A DNA stretch of 64,000 bases from Promethearchaeia archaeon. GTDB taxonomy: Archaea > Asgardarchaeota > Lokiarchaeia > Sigyniarchaeales > SOKP01. Under the pieces are notes generated by a model that was not told where the DNA came from, ran no database searches, and saw only the letters and a program-made list of their open reading frames with translations. This document shows, piece after piece, positions 45,382 through 54,642 of the stretch; position 1 is the stretch's first letter; each line of letters opens with the position of its first letter. Position numbers and translations under genes: made by a program. The DNA is taken from assembly GCA_029856145.1 (NCBI GenBank), contig JAHQWK010000016.1:1-64000 (forward strand). Direction: 5' to 3'.

Positions 45382-46692
45382 ATGAGCTATAAAAAAAAAT
45401 CTACGAGAACAGTAAAACCAGGAAGAAAAAGAGAGAAATGGACAGATATTTTACCAAGGTACTTAACTTTTTTAAGTCACATGCGCCCAATCCTAAGAGA
45501 AACAAGAAGAATAATTCTTTATTTGGATGCAGATTTATTACTTGATATAGAAATTTTAGATAAAATACGTCAAGAAGAAGAAAAAAGGAATATTCGTAAA
45601 GTTAGAGCACTTTCAGAATTTTCTGCTATGTATAGATCCAATATTTATGAAATTATTAAAGATTTTATTGTTAAATATCGAGAAAAAATCCCTATAATAG
45701 ATATCAAAGATTATATTGTAGATTTTCTTCACGAATCCATTGATGCATTGAATGTTCTACGTCATATCACTAATCCTGATGAATCGAATTTAGAAAACAC
45801 ATATTTATATCAATTAGTTAAATTTATTGAAGATAAACTATTGCCCAGAGGTGCGAACCTAGCAATCATCTATGGTAATTTATTACAGCATTCCACTGAT
45901 TTCTATGAGTGTCAAAGACATCTTTTACAATCTCATACATATTATCGAGAAAATTTAGAAAATCCGAATTATTTTGAAATTCCTGGAATATCACCAAAGA
46001 TTTATCAAATAATAAACAATATAACATCATTGTATAATTTAGACCCTAATTTTGGGGAATTCCCAGAAAAACAAAATCATGAAATTCCTATGATCTTAAA
46101 AAATGATGTATTTTTGCCCTATATTGACTCGATTGCCAATGCAGAAGAAGAAGCCTTAGAGAAAGTTGCTGAACGAATTGGTTTACGTCTCATTGATGGG
46201 ATATTTTTAGCGCCACAAGAAGATTTTGTAGATATTTTATTAGAAAACAACTTTTTGCGTGATAATAAGCAATCAGATGGAACAATAAGATTTTATCCAC
46301 AATTTAGTAATGAAACTTTAATACTATACTATTTGGCTTTTGCCTCTCAAAGACGAGGTTTTTTGTCGAAGGAATTAGTTAATTGGATTTCAATGAATTA
46401 TGCATTCTTGATATATATGGGTATTTTAAAATGGAAATTATCTGATGAAAATATATTTTATACTATCTTTAAAGATCTTCAAACAAATGAAAAAGTACTT
46501 CCATATTTAATGAAATTAATATGTTTTCCGAATTATTTGGGATTAGATAAAATGAAAATTAGAGATTCTATTCAATATCGAAAAGAAATTTTTAATTTTA
46601 TTGGATCCCAAATAGATAATCTTAAAATTTTAATTAATGAAATTGCACTGTTTTGTGAGAGTTTTGAAAATAGAAATAAAAAAAAAAAATAA
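45382..46692 (+). CDS. unknown helical cluster protein
   Basis: 436 residues, almost wholly alpha-helical, starting with a basic tail (SYKKKSTRTVKPGRKREKW) that could contact nucleic acid. Residues 25-130 form long helices (RQEEEKRNIRKVRALSEFSAMYRSN), and the rest looks like a helical repeat or solenoid. No catalytic motif and no membrane segment. It lies 25 bases after its upstream neighbour and 29 bases before the AAA+ gene. Confidence 0.62.
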   Translation: MSYKKKSTRTVKPGRKREKWTDILPRYLTFLSHMRPILRETRRIILYLDADLLLDIEILDKIRQEEEKRNIRKVRALSEFSAMYRSNIYEIIKDFIVKYREKIPIIDIKDYIVDFLHESIDALNVLRHITNPDESNLENTYLYQLVKFIEDKLLPRGANLAIIYGNLLQHSTDFYECQRHLLQSHTYYRENLENPNYFEIPGISPKIYQIINNITSLYNLDPNFGEFPEKQNHEIPMILKNDVFLPYIDSIANAEEEALEKVAERIGLRLIDGIFLAPQEDFVDILLENNFLRDNKQSDGTIRFYPQFSNETLILYYLAFASQRRGFLSKELVNWISMNYAFLIYMGILKWKLSDENIFYTIFKDLQTNEKVLPYLMKLICFPNYLGLDKMKIRDSIQYRKEIFNFIGSQIDNLKILINEIALFCESFENRNKKKK

Positions 46693-46721
46693 AATATTTT
46701 TAAAAAAAGAGTTGAAATTAT

Positions 46722-47831
46722 ATGCCTAAATCTAATATTGAGAAGGAAGATAAATTAATATATTCTGATGATGTTATTAAAGAACGACTTGGAAAATATG
46801 GAGCAATTTATTTTCCTTCAGACATTAAAGAAACCGTAGATGATATTTTAGGAAATGAAATTAAAAAAGAAGTTTTAGATGATTTTTTTAAGGCCCTAAA
46901 AAAATATAATGAATTTACTGAAAATTTAAAAAATACAAATTTAGCTCCAAACCTAACTGTCCTTCTTTATGGACCCCCAGGTACAGGAAAAACTTCCTTA
47001 ACAAGAGGATTTGCTAAGAAATATAATATCCCATTATGCGTCGTAGAGTCTGATAGGCTTGTTTCACCTTTACTTGGAGATACCATCAAAAATATTCGTG
47101 GAGTTGTAGAATTAGCCGCTGAAATTTCTAAAGAACGAAATGCTTTTGTTTTATTTTTTGATGAAATTGATGCAATCGGCTCGGAGAGATCTAACATTCA
47201 TGAAGTAGGAGAAATTAAACGAGCTGTAATTTCTTTCCTCCAAGTCATTGACAGAATAAATTATGAGGGGGTACCTCTTGCGATTTTTGGTGCTACAAAT
47301 CATCAACATCAGCTAGATTCAGCAATATGGCGTCGATTTACATTCCATTTTAAATTTGATTTTCCTGATTTTCATTTAAGAAAAAAAATTATCGAATCTT
47401 TTATTAACAAAGTAAAAAATGCGAAAATCGGGGTAGACGACTTAATTTTTTCAAATCTAAACAATGAATATAAAAAAGTTCAAACAGTATCAAAAGAATT
47501 AGAAGCAAAATTAGGACGATTTGTATCTGAATTTGAAAACGGTCTTTTATGGGAAGAATTCAAGAAAAAAAATAAATCTGGAGGCCTTTTAGAATTATCA
47601 TATGGATATTCTGGATCAGATATTGAAAGGGGTACAAGGGTCGCCTTATTAAAATCAATCAATACAGGATTATTAAACTATGATATTTTTTATAATTCTT
47701 TAAAGTTAGTTGGGGGTACTGCAATTCATGTTGAAAGACAAGATATTTTAAGTACCACTAAAAAAACCTCGACGCATACAAGAATTTACGAGAAAAATAG
47801 AAATAAGTCCCCTGGACCTCCTGAAATATAA
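46722..47831 (+). CDS. AAA+ ATPase of the eight-gene cluster
   Basis: 369 residues with a single AAA domain: Walker A GPPGTGKT (84-91), Walker B FVLFFDEIDAIG, sensor I GATNHQ and an arginine-finger region SAIWRRF. The domain is followed by a lid containing an unusual insertion of about 70 residues (KVQTVSKELEAKLGRFVSEFENGLL) before GYSGSDIERGTRVALLK. This is a classic-clade AAA protein, likely a hexameric remodelling motor for the neighbouring proteins. No MIT domain is present and no ESCRT genes are near, so a Vps4 role is not supported. Confidence 0.85.
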   Translation: MPKSNIEKEDKLIYSDDVIKERLGKYGAIYFPSDIKETVDDILGNEIKKEVLDDFFKALKKYNEFTENLKNTNLAPNLTVLLYGPPGTGKTSLTRGFAKKYNIPLCVVESDRLVSPLLGDTIKNIRGVVELAAEISKERNAFVLFFDEIDAIGSERSNIHEVGEIKRAVISFLQVIDRINYEGVPLAIFGATNHQHQLDSAIWRRFTFHFKFDFPDFHLRKKIIESFINKVKNAKIGVDDLIFSNLNNEYKKVQTVSKELEAKLGRFVSEFENGLLWEEFKKKNKSGGLLELSYGYSGSDIERGTRVALLKSINTGLLNYDIFYNSLKLVGGTAIHVERQDILSTTKKTSTHTRIYEKNRNKSPGPPEI

Positions 47832-47860
47832 AAATAATAAAATTTACTAAATTAAAACTT

Positions 47861-48901
47861 ATGAGCAATAACCAAATATTTAATCTAGAAAAAATAAAGG
47901 AATTGACAAGTCCAATTGAAGATCTACAAGTAGAATTAAATCAATTAAATGATACTTCGTTAAAAATTACAGAAAATATGCAATTTATTGAACATGAATT
48001 TAATGATAAGAATTTTCTCTCCCAGATAGCAACATTAAAGGAATTGCTACAAAATGTAAATAATAGGTTGAATAAAATTTCAAAAATTAATCTCAATAGA
48101 TTCCTGGATTTTCAGGACCAGTTAATTAAAAAATATAAAGAAGATTTTAAAAATAATTTAAAAAAATTAAACATCAATAAAGAAATAACAAAAAAAATAG
48201 GATTAAATCTAATTGAACGCAAAAAAATTAGTAAAATCATCGATTTTATGTCATTCGTTCCTTCAATTGAAATTGCACGATGGTTGGAACTTCTAGATTC
48301 ATTAAAACACAATACAATTTTCTTAAAAACCATAAAGAAAACTAAACGTTATTATCAAAACTTAATCCAAGTAAAACTTAAAAAAGAATTAAGCAGAATT
48401 CCTGAAGATATTGATCCAAATTTAATAAAAGATTATGAAAAGTTTTTCAAAGAGGATCCTACTTTGACATTTAATGAGTTTTTCCAAACTATTGAGAATC
48501 AGTTAACTCAACAAGAGTTAAGCGCTAAAAGAGCAGTTACAAAAAAGGTAAAAGAGAAAGAGGAATTAGAAAAATTAAAAAAGAAACAAGAAGAACAAAA
48601 AAAGGCTTATGTAAATTATTTAAAACTCTCTGATAGAGAATTTAAAAGGCTCAGGCGGAAGAAAAGCAGAGAAAAATTAACTGACATTTCCAAAGAACCT
48701 ACTGAAAATAATTCAATTGAGATTAGTGATGAAGTTTCTGAAAAGATTAAAAAATTTAAATCTCAATTTGAAAAGAGCTTTAATGAAAAATATATGATTC
48801 AAAAGGATGAAGATAAAAATCCTATTGATTTAATTCGAGAAAGAAAGAAAAAAAAAGATAAAGAGTATAAGGAATTTGAAGACCATTTCGAAAACAATTA
48901 A
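47861..48901 (+). CDS. coiled-coil cluster protein, unknown
   Basis: 346 residues. An N-terminal coiled coil (about 8-85: IEDLQVELNQLNDTSLKI...NNRLNKISKIN) is followed by a compact helical part and then a highly charged helix (about 215-270: KKVKEKEELEKLKKKQEEQKK) and a basic/acidic tail. No known motif. It directly precedes the SMC-like gene (21 bases), and such a coiled-coil partner could act as a kleisin-like or bridging subunit; this is a positional guess only. Confidence 0.62.
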   Translation: MSNNQIFNLEKIKELTSPIEDLQVELNQLNDTSLKITENMQFIEHEFNDKNFLSQIATLKELLQNVNNRLNKISKINLNRFLDFQDQLIKKYKEDFKNNLKKLNINKEITKKIGLNLIERKKISKIIDFMSFVPSIEIARWLELLDSLKHNTIFLKTIKKTKRYYQNLIQVKLKKELSRIPEDIDPNLIKDYEKFFKEDPTLTFNEFFQTIENQLTQQELSAKRAVTKKVKEKEELEKLKKKQEEQKKAYVNYLKLSDREFKRLRRKKSREKLTDISKEPTENNSIEISDEVSEKIKKFKSQFEKSFNEKYMIQKDEDKNPIDLIRERKKKKDKEYKEFEDHFENN

Positions 48902-48922
48902 TAAAAACAAAAGGTATAAAAT

Positions 48923-50536
48923 ATTCTAAAAAACAATTTTAAGGTATCCATCGGCTCAAAAGAAGTTTTAATTAAGGATAAATTCACTTTAATTAATGGA
49001 AAATTTAAAAAGAATTTATTAACTGAATATAAAAGTGATTTATTTCTTGAGATTTCTCAAGATTTAAATATTATTCCTATTGAAAAATTTGTGGGTTTTC
49101 TACAAGAAAAAACTCAAGAATTCCATTATTTACTGAAAGCTAATGAGTTATTAGATTTTTTACATGAATACCGTAAAATCATATCAAATAATATAACCAT
49201 TTCTTCTCAATTTAATGAGATTATTCAAAATTTATTTCTCATTCTTCGATACAATGAGCTATTAAAAGAAAAAGAATCTCTGTCGAGAGAATTAGAATTA
49301 TCAAATCAATATAAAAAATCAAGTGATAGTGCTGCTAGTAAAGATCTATTGAATAAATTGAATGAATCGTTAACCCTAAACATGAAAAAATTGAAGCTTT
49401 TCGAAGAAGATTTTTTTCAACGTAAAAACCAGATTAATCAGATCAAAAAAACATTGGATAATTATAATATAATAATTCAGCAATTAACTAACCAAAAAAA
49501 GCAATGTTTTAGCCAAATTAATCGGATCACAAGAGAAATGGCAGGAGATAAACAAGAATCAAAAAATGATATAAAAATTAATATCATAGAGTCTAAAAAT
49601 AATTTATCAAATGCAGAAAAAATACGAGCTATTCAAAAGAAAGCAAAAGAAATACAATCTGAAATTACTAATATAAAGTCGAAGAAAAGCCAAACTCAAT
49701 TAAGACTAGAAGAACTAACCCCTCTTTTCGAAATATTTGAAAAGGATCATCAATCACTATTAGAACTAATTAATACTGATAAAAAAAAAATAAATGATTT
49801 ACAATCTGAACTTAAAAAGAGTATTAAAGATGATAAAAGTACAGAAATTCAGGATATTGATTTAGTTGATTTAGTATTTCTAAGACCCTTAGAAGAAATT
49901 AAAAATGATATTGAAAAAACTGATACTGAAATTGATAAATTTACCTTTCCAGAAAATTGTTTTAATCCTCAAAATCCTTGTGATTTATCTCCAATTATTG
50001 GAAAACTGACGAAGTTTGATGAAAAAATAAAGAATAAAGAATCAGAAATTATTATTACCATAAATGAAAAAGAAATTTCCAATTGTTTCAAACAATTTAA
50101 AGAATTAGAGAATTCTCTTTCTAATATCGAAACCTTAATGAATAAGTTTCTAGTAGGGATAAATATAAAATCTCAAATTAGAATCATATTAAGTGATGAT
50201 CATAAGAGCTTTTTCATCAGTTTAATATTTATTAAAAAGGACAAAGAACAAGCCAAATTTGAGGAATTAACTACTCCAGAAAAAATCTTTTTCATGATTG
50301 TGTTTTACATCTCAATTAAACTACATATTAATAAAGATAATATTATTTTTTCAAATGTATCAATCTTAAGCCAATTTAATAAAGCAGGTTCTATTTATCG
50401 AACGATAAGAAAAATTTTGCCAATTTTCGAAATGGAAGATGCCTTATCAAAATTTAATTTAATTTTTATTATCTCTAACTTAGAATTAAAAAAAACAATC
50501 AAAAATTTAAATATTATAACTATCAAAGAGAGTTGA
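48923..50536 (+). CDS. SMC/Rad50-like coiled-coil protein with decayed ATPase head; probable ATT start
   Basis: 537 residues if read from the ATT at 48923, which has an AAAAGGT ribosome binding site 8 bases upstream; the first conventional start (GTG, 49091) would remove 56 protein-like residues. Residues 8-33 resemble the beta-strand/P-loop region of an SMC head (SIGSKEVLIKDKFTLINGKF), but the P-loop GxxxxGKS/T is gone. A Q-loop-like FVGFLQEK, about 300 residues of coiled coil, an LTTPEK where SMCs have LSGGEK, a decayed Walker B (NIIFSNVSIL) and LIFIISN follow. This suggests a pseudo-ATPase. It overlaps the winged-helix gene by 4 bases. Confidence 0.7.
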   Translation: MLKNNFKVSIGSKEVLIKDKFTLINGKFKKNLLTEYKSDLFLEISQDLNIIPIEKFVGFLQEKTQEFHYLLKANELLDFLHEYRKIISNNITISSQFNEIIQNLFLILRYNELLKEKESLSRELELSNQYKKSSDSAASKDLLNKLNESLTLNMKKLKLFEEDFFQRKNQINQIKKTLDNYNIIIQQLTNQKKQCFSQINRITREMAGDKQESKNDIKINIIESKNNLSNAEKIRAIQKKAKEIQSEITNIKSKKSQTQLRLEELTPLFEIFEKDHQSLLELINTDKKKINDLQSELKKSIKDDKSTEIQDIDLVDLVFLRPLEEIKNDIEKTDTEIDKFTFPENCFNPQNPCDLSPIIGKLTKFDEKIKNKESEIIITINEKEISNCFKQFKELENSLSNIETLMNKFLVGINIKSQIRIILSDDHKSFFISLIFIKKDKEQAKFEELTTPEKIFFMIVFYISIKLHINKDNIIFSNVSILSQFNKAGSIYRTIRKILPIFEMEDALSKFNLIFIISNLELKKTIKNLNIITIKES

Positions 50537-51042
50537 ATTTATTGACGATTAATAGTAATGAAATTGACGAAATTGTAAAAAATATTACAAGACTTATTTT
50601 AACAAATCCTCAAAAAATTATTCGAGAAGAAGATCTTAAAAACCTAAGCAAAGAATTCAATTTTGAAGAAATTATGAGCGAAGTTTATTTGAATTTAAGA
50701 AATGTAGGCTTTGAGCTCATAAAAACCAAATTTCTTGAACAACAATTTTATATTCTAACTTCTGAGGGAAAAGATGATAATATTACGCCATCTCAGTATG
50801 GTACTTTAGCCTTAATAATTGCATTAAGCAAAGAGGTTGATGAGAATATAAAAATTGAGGATTTAAAAGAAATCTTTGATGAAACATGGGATACAGATAT
50901 TCAATTTTTAATTGATAATGATTATATCAGAAAATTTGATGAGTTAGGAATAATTAAAATATCACCATTAGGAAAAGCTGTTATGAAAAACATAATTATG
51001 GATATAGGATTAAAGAATTTATTGAATTTATTTACAGAATAA
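50533..51042 (+). CDS. tandem winged-helix-like protein (KITE/Nse3-like candidate)
   Basis: 169 residues from a TTG start overlapping the SMC-like gene stop by 4 bases. Two winged-helix-like units are suggested: about 10-78 (VYLNLRNVGFELIKTK, QQFYILTSEG) and about 84-150 (TPSQYGTLALIIALSKEV, FDETWDTDIQFLIDNDYIRKF, GIIKISPLGKAVM). Small tandem winged-helix (KITE) proteins such as ScpB, MukE and Nse1/Nse3 bind kleisins of SMC complexes, and the translational coupling to an SMC-like gene fits. Homology is not proven. Confidence 0.62.
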   Translation: MNLLTINSNEIDEIVKNITRLILTNPQKIIREEDLKNLSKEFNFEEIMSEVYLNLRNVGFELIKTKFLEQQFYILTSEGKDDNITPSQYGTLALIIALSKEVDENIKIEDLKEIFDETWDTDIQFLIDNDYIRKFDELGIIKISPLGKAVMKNIIMDIGLKNLLNLFTE

Positions 51043-51070
51043 AAGTAATAAAAAAATTTAATATAAAAAA

Positions 51071-51490
51071 TTAATCTGTTTCCAAATCCATTTTAAATTG
51101 CTCATAAATTTTCCTAACTCTATCAGCTGAAGGACCTTCTCCTCTCACTCCGTTTTCGTCAACAATAATTTTCCCACTTAAGATTGATATTATATTCTGA
51201 TCTTCAATATAATCTACATGCCCTTTTGTAAAAATAGTTGCAATTCTATCTGCTAAAGCCTGCATAGGAAAAGGTTCTTCTTCTAAACTTACGAATTTGT
51301 AAAAATTACTTCTTATAAACAATTTTGGAAACGATTTGCTTTTTTCGTTTTTAACATTAATAAGAATTAAATTGGAGTCTTCTGAAATTCCCTTTAATTG
51401 GCCAACAAAAAATTTATCCTTATCAACGTATACCTTAACTATTTTATCAATTAAAGTTCCTAACTCCGTATTATATTGCCTTATTGACAT
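51071..51490 (-). CDS. LSm/Sm-like protein with C-terminal extension
   Basis: 139 residues. The N-terminal 70 residues follow the Sm fold (LIDKIVKVYVDKDKFFVGQLKGISEDSNLILINVKN), with the Sm1 G-x-L-x-G and the aliphatic strand. The C-terminal 65 residues (MQALADRIATIF, NIISILSGKIIVDENGVRG, DRVRKIYEQF) resemble the extension of archaeal SmAP3 proteins. Sm proteins form heptameric rings that bind U-rich RNA. The gene is convergent with the cluster and is followed by hypB on the same strand. Confidence 0.82.
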   Translation of the reverse strand: MSIRQYNTELGTLIDKIVKVYVDKDKFFVGQLKGISEDSNLILINVKNEKSKSFPKLFIRSNFYKFVSLEEEPFPMQALADRIATIFTKGHVDYIEDQNIISILSGKIIVDENGVRGEGPSADRVRKIYEQFKMDLETD

Positions 51491-51554
51491 AATCCATCAG
51501 AACTTTTTTAGTTATTAATAATATTATACTCTTTTGCTTTTATTCTTATTTTAA

Positions 51555-52211
51555 CTAATTTAAGATATAATTTATAAGTTTGGAGATATTTTCTCCAGTT
51601 GTAGCGCTTGTAACAAAAATTTTGAGATTTGGATTAATTTCTCTAGCATCTTTTACCATATCTTCAATATTTACATCCATAACATCTTTTAAATCAATCT
51701 TATTAATAATAGCAACATCAGAAAATTTAAACAACATTGGATGTTTACGAATTACCCATGGACCTTCTGTTATTGATACTATTACAATCCGTTTCTCAAC
51801 ACCTAAAATAAAATCAGAAGGACAAATCAAATTTCCTACGTTTTCTATAAATACTACGTTGACTTCATTTAAATCATAATTCTTTAAAACTTGGGAGATA
51901 TGATATGAATTCAATGCACATTCGCGCCCAGTATTAATCTGAATTGTCCGTACACCATGTTTTTCAATTCTATCAGCATCTATTCTGGTAGCTACATCAC
52001 CATTGATAACAAGAATATTATAATCTCGTGAAATTTTTTCTACAATATTTTCAATAATCGCCGTTTTTCCCGCCCCTATAGCACCAACAAAATCATAGCT
52101 TCTAATATTTTTTTCTTTCAATATTTGTTTATTTTCTTCTGCTAATCTATCATTATTTTCTATTAAATCTTCATTTAATTCTATTATTCTAGACGTTTTA
52201 TTTCCGGGCAT
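51555..52211 (-). CDS. hypB: hydrogenase nickel incorporation GTPase HypB
   Basis: 218 residues. G1 GAIGAGKTA, then GDVATRIDADRI, the nickel/GTPase motif ENVGNLICPS, G4 NKIDL and SATTGEN. HypB delivers nickel with HypA during [NiFe]-hydrogenase maturation. The N-terminal His-rich nickel store is absent, as usual in archaea. No other hyp or hydrogenase genes are in the window, so the pathway must be encoded elsewhere, implying H2 metabolism in this organism. Confidence 0.93.
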   Translation of the reverse strand: MPGNKTSRIIELNEDLIENNDRLAEENKQILKEKNIRSYDFVGAIGAGKTAIIENIVEKISRDYNILVINGDVATRIDADRIEKHGVRTIQINTGRECALNSYHISQVLKNYDLNEVNVVFIENVGNLICPSDFILGVEKRIVIVSITEGPWVIRKHPMLFKFSDVAIINKIDLKDVMDVNIEDMVKDAREINPNLKIFVTSATTGENISKLINYILN

Positions 52212-52312
52212 TTTTAATGTTCAGATAATATTGTGAATTCAATAGGATATAAAAATAAAGACTTATTCCTTGATAATTTTTATGAATTCGAATAAGAAAT
52301 ATAGGTATGAAT

Positions 52313-53248
52313 TTATCTTAAGTTAAATTGATATTTATATACGATATAAGCCCCTAATATTCCACCTAATTCTGGCAAGTAAAACACAATAACATAAGGG
52401 TCAGTCCAAACAAAAAATATTACTGGAAATAACCTAAGAAGTACAATTAGTAACAAAAAAGATCTCCCATTCATTCTAATTGGAAGGAAATACATTAAAG
52501 CCGTTATTTTTCGATTCATAATTGGAAAAAGGGAATATGAGAATAATCCTAGTATGCCGCCCCACGCTAATCCAATATAAAGGTTATATGAATTTAAGGG
52601 ATATATTGATATGAGTGAAATTCTCAATAAGAAATAGAAAAGAGCTGTAAATAAGCAACTTATTATATACAATATTATTAAAAATTTAGTTCCTTGGCTG
52701 GCTTCAATATTTCTAGCCATAAAATATAAAATCAATAACATAATAAACAAGAAAAACAAACTTAACCAATCATCAGTTCCAACAAAAAGACTAGTAAAAA
52801 AAGTATGGTATGTGAATTTATGTACTATTCCATGTAAACTTAAAGATATATATTCAGGGATCTCATAATAACTAAAAAATAAAGCTATAATAGAGAATAC
52901 TATGATTGTAAAAAAGAGTGTTTTAGTTCCCTGATATTGAGATATTTTTTTATAAGGTTTCTGATATAACCTTAATGTTCTTTCATTTTGTTTTTCTTGT
53001 CTTCTTAAGTATTTTTTGAACGCTTTAGGTTCTTTATCTAAATAAACCCTAGATACCGGTTTTTTCATTGTAGTATCTTGGTATCTTTGATTAGTTTGAG
53101 TAGTAGGGACTACAGGTACATGTTTTAATTCAAATGTACATTCGTGATTTTCAGGTAATCGATGTTTTTTACAAAAAGTACTTCCACAGTATTTACAAGT
53201 AAATGGTAAATAAGTAATTTGTTCGCCGCAAAATTCGCAATAAGTCAG
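52313..53248 (-). CDS. AN1 zinc finger fused to rhomboid-like (probably inactive) membrane domain; CTG start
   Basis: 311 residues if started at the CTG (53246-53248), which has an AAGTGAT ribosome binding site; the first ATG (53068) would delete the AN1 finger. Residues 4-37 give a complete AN1 set: C4, C7, C18, C21, C26, H29, H35, C37. About six membrane helices follow (about 115-305) with rhomboid-like features, but where an active rhomboid has GxSG this has GLAWGG, and the final helix reads [10 protein letters not shown] instead of carrying the catalytic His. Likely a pseudo-rhomboid. An AN1-M50 protease gene lies about 175 bases upstream on the same strand. Confidence 0.72.
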   Translation of the reverse strand: MTYCEFCGEQITYLPFTCKYCGSTFCKKHRLPENHECTFELKHVPVVPTTQTNQRYQDTTMKKPVSRVYLDKEPKAFKKYLRRQEKQNERTLRLYQKPYKKISQYQGTKTLFFTIIVFSIIALFFSYYEIPEYISLSLHGIVHKFTYHTFFTSLFVGTDDWLSLFFLFIMLLILYFMARNIEASQGTKFLIILYIISCLFTALFYFLLRISLISIYPLNSYNLYIGLAWGGILGLFSYSLFPIMNRKITALMYFLPIRMNGRSFLLLIVLLRLFPVIFFVWTDPYVIVFYLPELGGILGAYIVYKYQFNLR

Positions 53249-53434
53249 CTTAAATCACTTTATATTGTTTTCGTGCTTCTATTAAATTAATTATAAAACT
53301 CAAAAATTTAATAATTTAAAATTATCATCCTTCATAATTTTTACTTTTTGTTTTTCTCTCGTTATTAATTTACTCTTTAGGATTTCAATATATAAAAATT
53401 AAAGAAAAATAAAGATTCAATTAAAATTATAAGA

Positions 53435-54424
53435 TTAAGGAATATATGGGTTTGTACTAATTGGAGCGTAGATAAGCATATACGTTATTATTAAAAGCGT
53501 TAGTAATGAACCACATAACGCGATATATACTTTTTTGTTCCATTTCCAAATATTTTGTCCATCTAAAATACCAATAGGAATCATATTAAAAGTACCTAAC
53601 ATAAAATTCAAATTCGCGGCTAACCCTATTAACATATTAAGTGGGTATATTGGAATTATAAAAGAGATTATGAATAGGATGATACCATAAACTAGATTAA
53701 CTGTGGGACCTGCAGCTTTGCACAATCCTGTAGTTTTATCTATTTTACTTAAACCTAAAACAACAACAGCACCAGGTAAGGCCAAGGAAGGGAAACTATT
53801 TCCACCAGAGATTAATGAATATATGTTAATTACAACGCCAAAAACTGTTAAAATCATCCCAAAGGTTAATAGTCTAAATTTTGTTTGAAGATTAAAATGA
53901 GCTGCTACTTGTCTATGTCCTAATTCATGAAAGAGAAAAGCTGTAGCATAAAAACCAGCTAACATGAAAATTGCCCATTCATATCCCGTATTAATTAAAT
54001 TAGGAGTGAAAGTTATAATGCCGATAATATAAATTAGTGAGACTCCGATTATAAAATGGAATAATTCTGATTTATGAGGCAATAAGATTCCTTTAAACTT
54101 AATTCCAGAATCAGGGTCAAATGCATTTACTGGTACTTGACTTTCTTGACGATACCAGGTATATGTGCCGTCTGTGGTCCCTCGAACTACTCCCGGGGTG
54201 TATGGTTGTTGATATGCTTGCTCTTGAGGGACTGGTGATTGCTGTGGCATTTGACTGTAAGATTGGATAACCGTTGGTGATTGTTGTAATCTTAGACTCT
54301 CTCTTACAATATTGCAATCGTGATTTACTGGGTCTTTATGTATTGCACAATAATCATACCCACATTCACTACAGTGAAAAGGATCTCCAATTATTTCTCC
54401 CCCACAATGTGCGCAATTTGCCAT
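53435..54424 (-). CDS. AN1 zinc finger fused to site-2-protease-type (M50) membrane metalloprotease
   Basis: 329 residues from the ATG at 54424 (an ATG 4 codons upstream is an alternative). The AN1 finger occupies residues 4-37 with the same ligand spacing as its neighbour. A Gln/Pro/Tyr-rich linker (about 45-95) follows, then a membrane domain: HELGH zinc motif (about 167-171), GPTVNL, and GILDGQNIW as the third ligand motif (about 295-303). M50 proteases cut substrates within the membrane. AN1 fingers in eukaryotes bind ubiquitin- or p97-linked partners, so the finger may recruit a protein cofactor. Confidence 0.85.
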   Translation of the reverse strand: MANCAHCGGEIIGDPFHCSECGYDYCAIHKDPVNHDCNIVRESLRLQQSPTVIQSYSQMPQQSPVPQEQAYQQPYTPGVVRGTTDGTYTWYRQESQVPVNAFDPDSGIKFKGILLPHKSELFHFIIGVSLIYIIGIITFTPNLINTGYEWAIFMLAGFYATAFLFHELGHRQVAAHFNLQTKFRLLTFGMILTVFGVVINIYSLISGGNSFPSLALPGAVVVLGLSKIDKTTGLCKAAGPTVNLVYGIILFIISFIIPIYPLNMLIGLAANLNFMLGTFNMIPIGILDGQNIWKWNKKVYIALCGSLLTLLIITYMLIYAPISTNPYIP

Positions 54425-54642
54425 AATTATTACCAAATTTGGAATATTTAATTTTTTAAAAGAATGATTTTTTAATAAAATATAAAATTAAAGATTTAAA
54501 ATTTTATTGAGTATTGTCTTGCTAATTTTTTCTTACGTTTACTAAAATATTCTCCTAATACTTATTAATCTTAAATTAAGAAAAATATATTAAGCCGAAC
54601 TATACTAGGTTATTAAAGTTAAAGATTTTGTTGGTGTATTTT

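Noticed and set aside
46722..47831. AAA+ gene as a Vps4/ESCRT component
   Set aside because: No MIT domain, no ESCRT-III, Vps25 or Vps28-like gene nearby, and the lid insertion is unlike Vps4.
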